A stretch of DNA of 64,000 nucleotides from Pseudanabaena yagii GIHE-NHR1 (GTDB lineage: Bacteria > Cyanobacteriota > Cyanobacteriia > Pseudanabaenales > Pseudanabaenaceae). How positions within the stretch are numbered: position 1 is the stretch's first letter; the number at the start of each line of letters is the position of its first letter. Location: positions 1 to 64,000 of the forward strand of contig NZ_JAAVJL010000001.1 in the NCBI RefSeq assembly GCF_012863495.1, in the 5' to 3' direction. Both the position numbers and the translations under genes were made by a program. Positions 1 to 9,306 of this stretch are shown piece by piece. Below the pieces are notes generated by a model. That model was given only the letters and a program-made list of their open reading frames with translations, did not search any database and was not told the origin of the DNA.

Positions 1-1190
1 AGCTTACCACCAACCTTAATCTCCCCTGCGATCGCTACAGGAGTTTTGACTCCGAAACTCTCAATACCTTTAGCTAAATCGAGCGCCGCTGTGGAAAAAT
101 CAAGATTAAAGCCCTTTTGTTGATTAAAAGTGCCAGTAACGATTCCCTTTAGTAACCCATATTGAGCAGAAAACTCCGTTAAAGTAGCAGTTGTACCATC
201 AAAGCTAACTTTGCCACCGATTTCGGTAATTGATTTGGCTAATTGTGGAGCTTTAATCGCGCCTTCACTGAGCTGGGCTGTTATGGATACAGTAGGAGCT
301 TCTTTGCCTGCAAGTATGGCAACTTTCGCTTCAAAATCAAGTAAACCTTGCTGGATTTCAACGGGCGAATTCACGGCAAAACCTTGGACTGCGGCGATTT
401 GCAAATTGGGAGACTGAAGCTCCACAGTCCCCTGACCTCTGGTCAAATCCCAGTCAACATCAAAAGCCAGACTACCTTTGCTGCCGTCTTTATCTGCGTT
501 GACAGTTTCGATCGCCTTTTTCAATTGTTCAGGATTTGGCGGCGCAGCGATCGCGGCAATGTTTGGTAAAGTCACATGACCTTTCCCATTCATTTTTAGG
601 CTTTGATTGTTGATATCCGTAATTTTCCAGTTGCTATCAATCTGCACCTGACTGAGGGAAACCAATTCACCTTTAGCGATCGACTGGATCGTAATCTGGG
701 CATCGGTAAAGGTAATTGTCCGTAAATCAATAAAGCCCTCTTGGGTAGGGCGTTCGGGTGGTGTAATTTTCGGTAATTGCAGGAAACCTGTAACGTCCTG
801 CTTTAGAAATACCTGTGGCTGCTCAACGATCGCATCTAATCCAATTTGGCGACGGGTGAGATAAGTCCAAGGATCAACTTTAACTTCAATGGCTTCAACG
901 GCTAGGAAATTTGACTCTTTATCAGTTGGCGGTACTATCGACTTACCAAACCTGATGCTAGACATGCCCACTCGCTCGACCTTGCCAAGCTGTAAAGGGC
1001 GTTTGAGGGCTTTGGTTAACTCCACCTCTAATAAAGGTGATAGTCGCTCATTCAGAAAATAGCGTCCATACCAAAAAGCTCCTAAGCTGCTGGCAGTTAA
1101 TGCGATCGCTAGTCCAACACCCACGCGCCCAAGGTTTCTGGCGAGTGTAGAGTTGGCTGGTTCCTGCGGTGGTAGTTGAGCCTGTCCCAC
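1..1190 (-). CDS. TamB/Tic236-like protein (DUF490-type), partial
   Basis: The minus strand is open from a GTG at 1190 to the window edge, so the C-terminal part is missing. An in-frame TGA lies three codons upstream of the GTG, and GGAG sits about 9 nt before it, which fixes the start. The product begins with a proline/glutamine-rich stretch, then one transmembrane anchor (about residues 20-40, around GVGLAIALTASSLGAFWYG), then beta-rich repetitive sequence with phrases such as 'ITIQSIAKGELVSLSQVQI'. This layout fits the large envelope proteins of the TamB/Tic236 group, which help move lipids or outer-membrane proteins across the periplasm. The family is inferred from architecture; the diagnostic C-terminal domain is outside the window. 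AsmA-like proteins are the main alternative. Confidence 0.6.
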   Translation of the reverse strand, partial: MGQAQLPPQEPANSTLARNLGRVGVGLAIALTASSLGAFWYGRYFLNERLSPLLEVELTKALKRPLQLGKVERVGMSSIRFGKSIVPPTDKESNFLAVEAIEVKVDPWTYLTRRQIGLDAIVEQPQVFLKQDVTGFLQLPKITPPERPTQEGFIDLRTITFTDAQITIQSIAKGELVSLSQVQIDSNWKITDINNQSLKMNGKGHVTLPNIAAIAAPPNPEQLKKAIETVNADKDGSKGSLAFDVDWDLTRGQGTVELQSPNLQIAAVQGFAVNSPVEIQQGLLDFEAKVAILAGKEAPTVSITAQLSEGAIKAPQLAKSITEIGGKVSFDGTTATLTEFSAQYGLLKGIVTGTFNQQKGFNLDFSTAALDLAKGIESFGVKTPVAIAGEIKVGGK

Positions 1191-1255
1191 AAATTTTCAC
1201 TCCATTGATGCCCTCACGACACCATTTTTACACATGTACGCAATTTTCAGATTTT

Positions 1256-1278
1256 AAGTCTTTGCAAAGCAAAGACTT
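1256..1278. terminator. Hairpin between sagB-like gene and tamB-like gene
   Basis: Perfect 10-bp stem AAGTCTTTGC / GCAAAGACTT with a 3-nt loop, upstream of the tamB-like start; terminator or 5' leader hairpin. Confidence 0.35.
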
Positions 1279-1315
1279 AAATTTATTTATTTAGTTTCCT
1301 AGGGCGTGTCATCAA

Positions 1316-1387
1316 TTAATGTCAGTTCGGGTTAAGCTGGCAAATTTTAAAAGCACGTTTCAAATTATCCCGAACTCGCGTTAATTA
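1316..1387. repeat. Dispersed repeat, TAACGTCAGTTCG family, copy 1 (no insert)
   Basis: The left end reads TAATGTCAGTTCGGGTTAA and the right end, on the other strand, TAACGCGAGTTCGGGATAA, giving imperfect terminal inverted repeats. Other copies are near 18818, 30623, 37035 and 45131. This is the shortest copy and has no long hairpin between its ends. Confidence 0.6.
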
Positions 1388-1398
1388 AAGTACCTATG

Positions 1399-1442
1399 GC
1401 TTCGACTCCGCTCAGCCAACGTTAGCTGAGCGGAGTCGAAGC
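1399..1442. repeat. Palindrome with 18-bp perfect stem
   Basis: GCTTCGACTCCGCTCAGC pairs perfectly with 1425-1442 across an 8-nt loop. It lies just downstream of the sagB-like stop and may end that transcript. Palindromes of this type are dispersed in many cyanobacterial genomes (general knowledge). Confidence 0.6.
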
Positions 1443-1489
1443 TAGAAAACTTTGGTGGGACATTCATTTTTTATCCACAAGAGCCTTAC

Positions 1490-3109
1490 CTAACGGGGTC
1501 TACCTAGAGTTGTTATATAAAGAACTGCTTCATCACTGGGAATTCCTAGAACTTCGTTGACTAAATCATCAAAGAACCCAGCAATACCACTTACGCCGAC
1601 TCCTAGCCCGATCGCTGCTAAGTTGATCCTCTGTCCTAGGTGTCCTGCATCCATATGTAAATAGCGATATACGCGATCGCCATATTTGGCTACAGCTTTT
1701 TTGAGATCGGCAGTATGAAAGATGACGGCTCCTGCATCACGACCTAGTTCTTGGCCGAGGCAAAGGTAGTGCAACTCATCACGGAAATTTTTGAAGCGGA
1801 TTTGGCGTAACTCTTGAGATTTAGGCGCGTAGTAATAACAACCCTCTTCTAAGCCAACTACACCTGTTACGGCAACGAAGGTTTCGATGAGGCTCAGATC
1901 GAAATAATCAGGACTACCATCAATGCCTTGATCGCTATAGTGTTGAGGCTGGTAGGTAAAATCAAGAATTGCCTTGAGTTCTGCTAGCTCTAATTTCGTA
2001 CCACTATATTCGCGAGTTGAACGTCTTTGCAAAATTGTATTTTCGAGAAGTTCTAGATCATCTCCCCAATGAATACTTTCCGTGACAGTACTAACTTTGG
2101 TGCAGAAAGGGAAATTATATTTATCTAAATCTTGGGCAGTTGGGAGATCGCCAGTCTCAGGCGTAGTTTCTAGATCCCTTGTCAGTTCTGCAAGCTTAGT
2201 AATATTTAGCTTTTCCTTAATTTGGGTGACTTGATGTAAATATTCTAATAATTGACCATCTGGAAGTTTAGGATAATTAGTAACAGTTGCTGAGGGTAAA
2301 GCGGTGATGAGTCCTTTTGAGAGATTGGTTGATCGTTGCATCGGTGCGCGTGATTCTTGACCTCTACCGATACTCTCCTCATCTTGGAGATCTAGAATTG
2401 GCACGATCGCGATCGCTCCTTCTACTTCCTTATCTAAAAAGAGAAGTTCATTCACAGCATCATCAGCGAAACCACCAATGAGAGAAGCTTGATAATCTTC
2501 GATCGCACTAGCTAGATCGATATTTCCTAATAGATGTCCTGTGTCCAAAAAAATCCTGCGATAAGCACGATCTTGATAGCGCCAAGCAGATCGCTGGAAT
2601 ATGGAAGTAATGGCGATCGCAAGACGAGTATTTTGTAAGGCAGGATGCTCAAAACAAGCCTGTTGCAAACCGTTCCATACATTATTGTCTTGCCAGAAAT
2701 GAATCAAGCTGTGGGTACGGACTTGATAATTGTAAATTCCAGCGGATAGTAGAGGTGTTCCTGCCGAAATCACATATATCTCCGCAGGATATAAGCCTCC
2801 CGCCGATGGAGCCGCCCGCAAATAAAAAGCCTCCCCTGTCACCGTAGGAACTCGTGCTGTTAAGCCGTAGCTACAAAATAGTAACCGCGAAAGTCTACGC
2901 CAACGACTTGCCAATAGTCCATCGCGATCGGATTGAATATCCTCAGTCAAATAGGGCTTGAGATCGTAAACCGTACCAATTTTATAGTCCTTATAGGGAG
3001 ATGGCTGGGTGCTCCAATCTAAGCCCTGACTCTTGCTAGCAAGAGTTTCAGGCGCATACTTAGTACGTTCGTGATAATATTCAGCGAAGGAAAGTTGGGC
3101 ATCAGGCAT
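1490..3109 (-). CDS. SagB/ThcOx-type double nitroreductase-fold dehydrogenase
   Basis: A 539-aa protein with two nitroreductase-fold (FMN-binding) halves: an N-terminal half around residues 60-240 (motif RAAPSAGGLYPAEIYV) and a C-terminal half around 345-535 starting with RRSTREYS. Family members such as SagB and ThcOx oxidise azolines to azoles in peptide natural products, but many cyanobacterial homologues are orphans. No precursor peptide or cyclodehydratase gene lies beside it, so the substrate is unknown. RRSTREYS and SAGGLYPAE are the classical FMN-contact segments. It is divergent from rpmF and upstream of the tamB-like gene, separated from it by repeats. Confidence 0.8.
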   Translation of the reverse strand: MPDAQLSFAEYYHERTKYAPETLASKSQGLDWSTQPSPYKDYKIGTVYDLKPYLTEDIQSDRDGLLASRWRRLSRLLFCSYGLTARVPTVTGEAFYLRAAPSAGGLYPAEIYVISAGTPLLSAGIYNYQVRTHSLIHFWQDNNVWNGLQQACFEHPALQNTRLAIAITSIFQRSAWRYQDRAYRRIFLDTGHLLGNIDLASAIEDYQASLIGGFADDAVNELLFLDKEVEGAIAIVPILDLQDEESIGRGQESRAPMQRSTNLSKGLITALPSATVTNYPKLPDGQLLEYLHQVTQIKEKLNITKLAELTRDLETTPETGDLPTAQDLDKYNFPFCTKVSTVTESIHWGDDLELLENTILQRRSTREYSGTKLELAELKAILDFTYQPQHYSDQGIDGSPDYFDLSLIETFVAVTGVVGLEEGCYYYAPKSQELRQIRFKNFRDELHYLCLGQELGRDAGAVIFHTADLKKAVAKYGDRVYRYLHMDAGHLGQRINLAAIGLGVGVSGIAGFFDDLVNEVLGIPSDEAVLYITTLGRPR

Positions 3110-3153
3110 AGCTTTGCTTTAGTCTACATATCCTTTTGATTTGCAAACTACTG

Positions 3154-3159
3154 TATAAT
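3154..3159 (+). promoter_or_regulatory. Probable -10 box of rpmF
   Basis: A consensus TATAAT lies 68 bp before the rpmF start in the divergent rpmF/sagB-like spacer. No good -35 box is visible at the usual distance. Confidence 0.4.
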
Positions 3160-3226
3160 GGAAAGGTTGTCAAAAATTTTCTAAACCAAAATCGGAAAAT
3201 TATCACATTAGTACAGGGATAACATC

Positions 3227-3400
3227 ATGGCAGTACCCAAGAAACGCACTTCTAAATCTAAGCGCGATAGTCGCAAAGCTGTATGGAAGCGCAAAGCCGC
3301 AGTTCACGCTCAAAGAGCAATCTCATTAGGTAAGTCAATCCTATCAGGCAATAATGATGGTTTTGTCTATCCATTGGCTGAAGAGGCAGAAGAAGAGTAA
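3227..3400 (+). CDS. rpmF: 50S ribosomal protein L32
   Basis: A 57-aa basic protein beginning [20 protein letters not shown], the typical bacterial/plastid L32 start (MAVPKKRxSK). It is a structural protein of the large ribosomal subunit. The zinc-binding cysteines of some L32 proteins are absent, as in other cyanobacterial forms. The C-terminus is acidic (AEEAEEE). It is followed immediately by a strong hairpin, consistent with a single-gene transcript. Confidence 0.95.
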   Translation: MAVPKKRTSKSKRDSRKAVWKRKAAVHAQRAISLGKSILSGNNDGFVYPLAEEAEEE

Positions 3401-3431
3401 ATCTAAGGCAGGTGTTACCTGCCCTAGATTT
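3399..3431. terminator. Bidirectional terminator between rpmF and hemerythrin gene
   Basis: AAATCTA-A-GGCAGGT pairs with ACCTGCC-C-TAGATTT around a GTT loop. It overlaps the rpmF stop and the hemerythrin stop, so it can serve both convergent genes. Confidence 0.75.
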
Positions 3432-3843
3432 ACTTAGCTAAACTCTCTTTTATACAAGCCCCGATTTGTGTATCAATTTTCAAAATGTGACTGACTAGCC
3501 ATTCGCTCAATTCATCATAGATTTTGAGCGCAATCTCCTCACTGGCATCACTCTGACGATATTGATCATGCAATTTACCAAAAGTCTCAATGAATTTTTT
3601 GTGAGCTTCTTGGTTAACACCAGCCATTGGACATTGGTGTTTTGCGGCGCAGTTCTCCTCATTACCAAAGTGCCACTCAGCATAAAACTTAAGAAATACT
3701 AATAGTTTTTTAATTGCATTTGCCCCATTGCCCCTTTCGATCGCTTCACCAATCTCGTTTGTAGCGGCAATCAATTCTTTATGTTGAGAATCAATCATTG
3801 GGACACCTGTACTCAGAGAGTCACTCCATTCAAATCTTTTCAT
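3430..3843 (-). CDS. Bacteriohemerythrin
   Basis: 137 aa, one hemerythrin domain covering the whole protein. The di-iron ligand set is visible: H21 (DSQHKEL), H58 and E62 (WHFGNEE), H81 (AHKKF), H119 and D124 (HILKID). Such proteins bind O2 reversibly and may store, sense or deliver oxygen. There is no fused signalling domain and no signal peptide, so it is probably a soluble single-domain form. The spacer upstream holds an 11-bp hairpin (3878-3918) but no clear operon partner. Confidence 0.9.
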   Translation of the reverse strand: MKRFEWSDSLSTGVPMIDSQHKELIAATNEIGEAIERGNGANAIKKLLVFLKFYAEWHFGNEENCAAKHQCPMAGVNQEAHKKFIETFGKLHDQYRQSDASEEIALKIYDELSEWLVSHILKIDTQIGACIKESLAK

Positions 3844-4021
3844 GGTTTTTCCATTTAGATCGATTGTAGATTTTGAGGTTTATTCAAGTACATCTTGAAG
3901 GGATGCCCTTGAATAAACTATTTACGATCACTATATGTTTATTGTCTCGCCAATGAATTTCATATCCTCAAAAAATAATATAAACTTAAGCCCCATTTTG
4001 ATACAGCCTAAGGCTTAAAAG

Positions 4022-4060
4022 AATTTTTGATAGCCCTGCTTCTCCGAGCCATCAAAAATT
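4022..4060. terminator. Hairpin downstream of the basic-repeat membrane protein gene
   Basis: AATTTTTGAT pairs with ATCAAAAATT; it lies about 55 bp past the stop of the minus-strand gene at 4117. Confidence 0.45.
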
Positions 4061-4116
4061 TCTATGGGTTTCAAGTCAGTGCAAACTGCTGTAATAGTCT
4101 CAACAAAGCAAAGCCT

Positions 4117-4740
4117 TTAACTCCATTGGGTTGCTAATTTCCAGATTTGCCAGCCAATTCCTAACCCTAACAAACAGGGAATTGTAAGGATCATAATTGC
4201 AATTATAAATTTATGTTTATTCTTGATGAGGGACTCACCAACAAAAGCGATCGCGGTAATACCAAGCCATGACATGATCGCCAAAACCATAAAGTAAAAT
4301 TTAATCTTAACTACAAAAATTAGTCCCCCCACGATCAACAATCCGCTTAAAAAATATCCCCATTTCATTAGTTCATAGTCAGCCAAACCAGTAATTGTCG
4401 GTAACAAAGCAACTATTGTAAAACCTGCGATCGCTAAGTTTTTTCTTGAGGGGATTGTCATTAATATTGATAGGAAATAGCCCATACAAGCATAGCTAGC
4501 TAAAATAGTTAGCAACCATAACCACAAAAAATTACGTTTTTTATCAGATAGGACAGTTAGATTAATCTTAAATTTTGGTAAGCCCAGCTTTGGTATTTTG
4601 AACTTTGGTAAACCGATTTTAGGAAACTTTGATTTTCGGGTTCCTTGAGATGTATTACTATCAGAAAGCTGACTATTTTTTTTTTGAGTTTGCTCTACCT
4701 GAGATTGTTGATTTTCTGAGTTCTTAGGTTGATCAGTCAT
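4117..4740 (-). CDS. Membrane protein with basic KIGLPKFKI repeats, unknown function
   Basis: 207 aa. Residues 1-35 are polar and Gln/Ser-rich. Residues about 36-60 hold a lysine/proline repeat, seen as PKIGLPKFKI then PKLGLPKFKI. The rest forms about five hydrophobic segments (near 70-92, 101-118, 125-145, 147-165 and 178-198). No family is recognised. The periodic basic linker next to the membrane could bind lipid headgroups or a partner, but that is speculation. No neighbour suggests a pathway. Confidence 0.6.
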   Translation of the reverse strand: MTDQPKNSENQQSQVEQTQKKNSQLSDSNTSQGTRKSKFPKIGLPKFKIPKLGLPKFKINLTVLSDKKRNFLWLWLLTILASYACMGYFLSILMTIPSRKNLAIAGFTIVALLPTITGLADYELMKWGYFLSGLLIVGGLIFVVKIKFYFMVLAIMSWLGITAIAFVGESLIKNKHKFIIAIMILTIPCLLGLGIGWQIWKLATQWS

Positions 4741-5108
4741 AGATTTAGCTATTTATTTGCTTGTCAACCACATCATTATGTGAATTGAATTGATGATTTT
4801 TGGGCAAATTGTCACTGTAAATATTATGAATTAAGTTTAAGATATATAACCCTATATTTAGGTATAACTTGACTTAATTTATTCATGCTTATATCTTAGT
4901 AATAGATGAATTCGGAGTGCTGAACTACCAGTTCAGTACGGGGTTTGGAGCGAATATTTTACAGGGGTAAAAACAACGTAGATATAAAGCACTTATTTAA
5001 AGATTAGTGCCAGATTTACTATTTTATTGCCTTATTTTGCAATTAAATCACTCCAAATAATCGCCAATTCAATATGCCTAAAAAAATAAAGTGGTGTTAG
5101 GTTCTACG

Positions 5109-6923
5109 ATGTCTTTGCAACTCAATCAGTACAAATCAAGTTTGTTTTGGCTTGGTACAGTGATCGCGTCTTCTACGCTCATCGGAGGGATCGCTCAAGC
5201 TGACACGCCAGCCACAACTAGCCGTACTAATACTAATAATGTTAATAATACTAGTCTGATTCAGGCGATCGCTAACGATCCAATTGTTACACCGCCTACA
5301 GATAAAACTAGTCCGACCAACAGTACCTCTGTCGAATCGACATTCTTTCAAAGAATGGAGCAAGACAAGATCAGTGGTATTGACGCAAACGAGACAGCTC
5401 AAAATGTCTCATCGGTTTCACAGCTAAGTGACGTTCGTCCTACTGACTGGGCATTCACTGCATTGCAATCATTAGTTGAGCGCTATGGCTGTATTGCTGG
5501 TTATCCCGATCGCACCTTTCGCGGCAGACAAGCAACTAGTCGCTATGAGTTTGCGGCTGGATTGAATGCCTGTTTAGATAAAATCAACGAGATAATCTCC
5601 GCAGGACTAGCCGATAAAGTCAGCAAAGAAGATCTCGCTACTTTGAGAAAGCTGCAAGAAGAGTTTGCCGCAGAACTTGCGACCCTCCGTGGTCGTGTCG
5701 ATGCACTTGATGCAAAGACTGCAAAACTTGAAGCCCAACAGTTCTCTACAACGACTAAGCTTTTTGGTCAGGCGATTTTTGGTTTGCAAGGCAGGCTAAA
5801 TAATAACGCCAATATTCCTAGAACTGCTGGTAGTGTGTCTGCTGACCCTGCAACAAATGTTAACTTCGGCGCTCAGGTACAACTTAGTTTACTCACGCAG
5901 TTTCCCGATCGCAGCTTGTTACTAACCAGTTTGCAAGCAGGAAATCTTTCCACGGATGCTCCTATTACCAGTTTTAATGCCCTCAACAATGGCTTTACTC
6001 GCCTTGCCTACGAAGGTAATACAGGTAATACATTTACCCTAACTGACCTCAATTATCGTTTTTATATCGGCGATCGCCTTGCGGTGATTGTCGGACCTAG
6101 GGGTGTAAATGCGATTAACGTATTTCGTGGCGCAAATCGCATTGAGAGTGCAGGGAATGGACCAATTTCACTCTTTGCTCAGCGCAACCCGATTATCAGT
6201 ATGAATGCTGGACAAGCTGGTTTAGGCTTTGACTGGCAAATCAGCAAGGGTTTGAGCCTGCAAGGTGTTTATTCGGCTGGCAATGCAGCAAGTGCATCTG
6301 GTGACGGTGGTCTATTTGGCGGACCAACTCAGATTGGGGTACAGTTAGCAGCTACGATTTTTGATCGCGTTGATACTGCGCTCTATTATCTCAACTCTTA
6401 TACCAACAACGGTACACTCAACAATGCTGTCGGTGACAACTTCATTGGTGTGACCTTCCCCACTAATGTTGCCTCCAAGTTTAATACCAATGCCTTTGGT
6501 GGTTCGCTCTCTTGGCGGGCAACCAATAAACTCAATGTTGGTGGTTGGCTTGGTTTCACCAATTCTAATATTCAGAATGCTGGATTCTCTGGCAATGTGA
6601 ATACTTTTAATTGGATGACCTATGCCAATTTGATTGACCTCTTCAAGGAAGGCGATCTATTCGGTCTCTATGTCGGACAACCACCTAGCATCACAGCAAG
6701 TAATTTGAGTGGAAATATCAATTTCCCTAGTTTGCTGAGTGGAACAGGTGGTGTAACAGGTGCTCAACCTGCTGCTACGACTCATCTTGAGTTATTCTAT
6801 CGCTATCCCATTTCCAAAAATATTAGTATCACCCCCGGTCTAGTGTTTGTCTTTGCTCCCGGCAATACAGCCAGCAGCGACACAATTACAATTGGCGCTA
6901 TTAGAACTACATTTACGTTCTAG
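5109..6923 (+). CDS. SLH-domain OprB-type outer-membrane porin (iron-uptake porin family)
   Basis: The frame is open from a GTG at 5091, but the ATG at 5109 gives a clean signal peptide (MSLQLNQYKSSLFWLGTVIA..., cleavage near AQA-DT), so I choose 5109. After a disordered Thr/Asn-rich linker comes an SLH domain (about residues 100-160: VRPTDWAFTALQSLVERYG ... GYPDRTF ... RYEFAAGLNACLDKI). Next is a coiled coil (about 175-215) and a C-terminal OprB/porin beta-barrel ending in TFTF. This is the layout of the abundant cyanobacterial porins (SomA/SomB, Slr1841 type) that anchor the outer membrane to the wall and pass ions and small solutes. It has a long AT-rich leader with a hairpin at about 4918-4938. 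Confidence 0.88.
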   Translation: MSLQLNQYKSSLFWLGTVIASSTLIGGIAQADTPATTSRTNTNNVNNTSLIQAIANDPIVTPPTDKTSPTNSTSVESTFFQRMEQDKISGIDANETAQNVSSVSQLSDVRPTDWAFTALQSLVERYGCIAGYPDRTFRGRQATSRYEFAAGLNACLDKINEIISAGLADKVSKEDLATLRKLQEEFAAELATLRGRVDALDAKTAKLEAQQFSTTTKLFGQAIFGLQGRLNNNANIPRTAGSVSADPATNVNFGAQVQLSLLTQFPDRSLLLTSLQAGNLSTDAPITSFNALNNGFTRLAYEGNTGNTFTLTDLNYRFYIGDRLAVIVGPRGVNAINVFRGANRIESAGNGPISLFAQRNPIISMNAGQAGLGFDWQISKGLSLQGVYSAGNAASASGDGGLFGGPTQIGVQLAATIFDRVDTALYYLNSYTNNGTLNNAVGDNFIGVTFPTNVASKFNTNAFGGSLSWRATNKLNVGGWLGFTNSNIQNAGFSGNVNTFNWMTYANLIDLFKEGDLFGLYVGQPPSITASNLSGNINFPSLLSGTGGVTGAQPAATTHLELFYRYPISKNISITPGLVFVFAPGNTASSDTITIGAIRTTFTF

Positions 6924-7216
6924 TAATTTGCTTTTCTAATATAGAGTTTCCAATTCTATACTTCATTAAAATTGGAAACTCTATAAGAGTTGAAATGTTT
7001 ACCTATTTACTATTTCAACTCTTATCAAATAGTTTTATTAAAAATGATTGATCGCTTCTGATATTGGGGTATATTAGTTATCAAGTAAATCTGTAATCTA
7101 ATCACAGATTAATATAGCTACTTCAGTTAAAAGATCTTGTAGGGGAATCAGGATCTTAAGAACTGTTAGCTTGCCGTAAAGTATTTATTCTTAACTTTCT
7201 GGGGAATCTAAAAATC

Positions 7217-7882
7217 ATGAAAAAACTAATTGCCATGTCTGCTTTGCTTAGTGCAGCTACAGCTACACTTCTTTCTGCATTGCCATCACCTAGTTTCGGT
7301 CAAACTGTTACACTACCAATTATTGCTAGTGGAACTATTGCAGTGCAAGGAAGTTATGATGGCTTCAGTTACTTTGATTATTCATCATTTGCAAATACTA
7401 CAGTTCTAACTTCTATTGGAGCTGTAAATATTAGTGCTTTCAATGGTCAAGCTGAATTTAGTCGCCCACCAAGTTCTCCAACTTCTGTAAATGTTACATC
7501 TTCAAACATCACTTTTTCTAGTGGTCATTCTGCTCATTTTCACACTAACACAGTATATTCAATGGTATTTACAGGTACTACGGATGGCTCAAGTCCAAAT
7601 GGTGCATTTACCAATGCATTGACTACTCTTAATGCAACACTTCCTTCTACTTCATCATTTGCTTCATTAACAAGTGTAAATCTAAATATTACAGGTGGCT
7701 CGATTACATTACCAGTAGTATCTAGCTCCGACTACCTCCCAGTTAGCGATAAATTGCATATTGCTTATTCGAGCCTACCATCCTCAGATCAGAATGAGCC
7801 TGAATATCAACAAGAGTATAGAAATGATTTTCATTCCTCTTCTTTTGAAGGTGGACGCATTCTCGGTTTAGAAGACAAATAA
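7217..7882 (+). CDS. Secreted protein of unknown function
   Basis: 221 aa with a clear signal peptide (MKKLIAMSALLSAATATLLS..., cleavage near SFG-QT). The mature part is rich in Ser, Thr and Asn with alternating hydrophobic residues, as in beta-sandwich or adhesin-like extracellular proteins. The last 40 residues become charged. A purine-rich GGGGAAT about 12 nt before the ATG can act as ribosome binding site. I do not recognise a family. Confidence 0.6.
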   Translation: MKKLIAMSALLSAATATLLSALPSPSFGQTVTLPIIASGTIAVQGSYDGFSYFDYSSFANTTVLTSIGAVNISAFNGQAEFSRPPSSPTSVNVTSSNITFSSGHSAHFHTNTVYSMVFTGTTDGSSPNGAFTNALTTLNATLPSTSSFASLTSVNLNITGGSITLPVVSSSDYLPVSDKLHIAYSSLPSSDQNEPEYQQEYRNDFHSSSFEGGRILGLEDK

Positions 7883-7956
7883 GAGCTTAGCCAAAGTTCT
7901 TGTATTCCTAGTCATGAAATGGCAGATGGGACTCTACCATTTCATGCAAAAAGGCA

Positions 7957-8002
7957 CAAATCCGAATAGACGCTTTAAAACTAAAGCGTCTATTCGGATT
8001 TG
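7957..8002. terminator. 21-bp perfect hairpin overlapping a stop codon
   Basis: Two perfectly complementary 21-nt arms (7957-7977 and 7982-8002) around a 4-nt loop. The right arm includes the last codons and TAG stop of the minus-strand gene at 7990. It serves two convergent genes. A second hairpin (CATGAAATGG / CCATTTCATG, 7913-7946) precedes it. Confidence 0.7.
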
Positions 8003-9306
8003 CTACTAATTCCTGTATAGATATTCTCATTTACCAATCCCAACCAAGGATCACTAGCGGGAGTGAGAAATAGTTGATCATAAACGCGCCGATTGAGAGC
8101 GCTTAAACTCGCTGAATCACTATTAACAAAGTCTCCCTTAGCGAACCAATTATGGATCTGGGCATGAAATACATATTCATTGCGAACAGTATCCTGCGCG
8201 ATCGCCTTTTCAAAACTATTGACTACCGTTCGCATAGAAGCAGTAGGTGATATCTTCCGCTCCATTAATTTAAGACTACCTTGATCGAGATAGACCCGAT
8301 TTTGATAAAGACTCGCTAATCTTGCCCAATTAGCATCACTGAGTTTGTCAAAGGGAGAAGAGGGATTGAGTTCAGTTAAGGGTTCGCCAACGGTACGGCT
8401 TAATGTTGGCAACTCCACCATCATTTTGCTCACTGTTAGACGGCTGGCAATGGCTGCACTCGCTTTGGGGTCTGTAACTGCTAGAGGTAGTAATGGCTGT
8501 AAGGGTAAGCGTAAGCGTGTTAAATCTGCTCGCCATTTTTTCTCTAACTTGGCATAACGATCGCGATGGTAGTTAACTAAAACCTCACGACGATGAGCAT
8601 CGCTATTATTAGATTGCAGCGATCGCGCGACACCTTCAGCATCCTTGAGATTTTCTATAAAAGCCTGTGGACTATATAACCCAGGAATCGCATCAATGGG
8701 ACGACCTTCACTATCGAGAATGTAATGAATACTATTACCCGTAATCGTTTGCTCTAGCTTGCGACCATCGCCAAAATCAATCGTGACTTTAGGGACAGGG
8801 CGCTCTGACTGCCAATGCAGAATAAAGCGATCGCGCAGTAGTTGCGATACTTCCGCATTCGGATATAGAGCAGTACGGAAAAATCGACTATTAGCACAAC
8901 TCAATTCATCGGCGAGATTGCCGAGTAAACGTAGAGACAAAATTGGTTTGCCAGTTTCTTTAGAAGCAGTTTTTGCAGCTTCCAAATCCTTGTACCAATA
9001 TAAGCGGGAGGCATCACAGTCCTTTTGCTGACAAATGGCATCTAAAGTAGCTCGTAATTGTGAATTATTAGGTAAATCTTTTTGATAGGTAGCCCAAAAT
9101 GCATCCACCCCTGCATTTTTAAATTCCCGTAATTTGGCGATCGCCAGTTGCGATGTAGCTTGATCCTTGGATGCGGCTTGCTGGACAAGGTTATCTACAA
9201 TGGGCTGTTCGGCTCTAGCCTGTGGTGTAGCGATGTTTGCTAAAGTGATCGCCCCTAAGCCAATGCTAATCATCCATGAATTAGCCGACATTTTCTTTAC
9301 AAGCAT
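7990..9306 (-). CDS. Exported thioredoxin-fold-like protein, unknown role
   Basis: 438 aa with an N-terminal signal segment (about residues 8-32, cleavage near ARA-EQ). Residues about 105-230 resemble thioredoxin-like domains of the kind in which a short fragment 'ETGKPILSLRLLGN' precedes a helix and a strand 'DRFILHWQSERP'. There is no CxxC pair in that segment; C137 in DELSCANSRFF stands alone. A redox role is therefore doubtful. The C-terminal half is helical without a recognised family. Probably periplasmic. Confidence 0.55.
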   Translation of the reverse strand: MLVKKMSANSWMISIGLGAITLANIATPQARAEQPIVDNLVQQAASKDQATSQLAIAKLREFKNAGVDAFWATYQKDLPNNSQLRATLDAICQQKDCDASRLYWYKDLEAAKTASKETGKPILSLRLLGNLADELSCANSRFFRTALYPNAEVSQLLRDRFILHWQSERPVPKVTIDFGDGRKLEQTITGNSIHYILDSEGRPIDAIPGLYSPQAFIENLKDAEGVARSLQSNNSDAHRREVLVNYHRDRYAKLEKKWRADLTRLRLPLQPLLPLAVTDPKASAAIASRLTVSKMMVELPTLSRTVGEPLTELNPSSPFDKLSDANWARLASLYQNRVYLDQGSLKLMERKISPTASMRTVVNSFEKAIAQDTVRNEYVFHAQIHNWFAKGDFVNSDSASLSALNRRVYDQLFLTPASDPWLGLVNENIYTGISSKSE

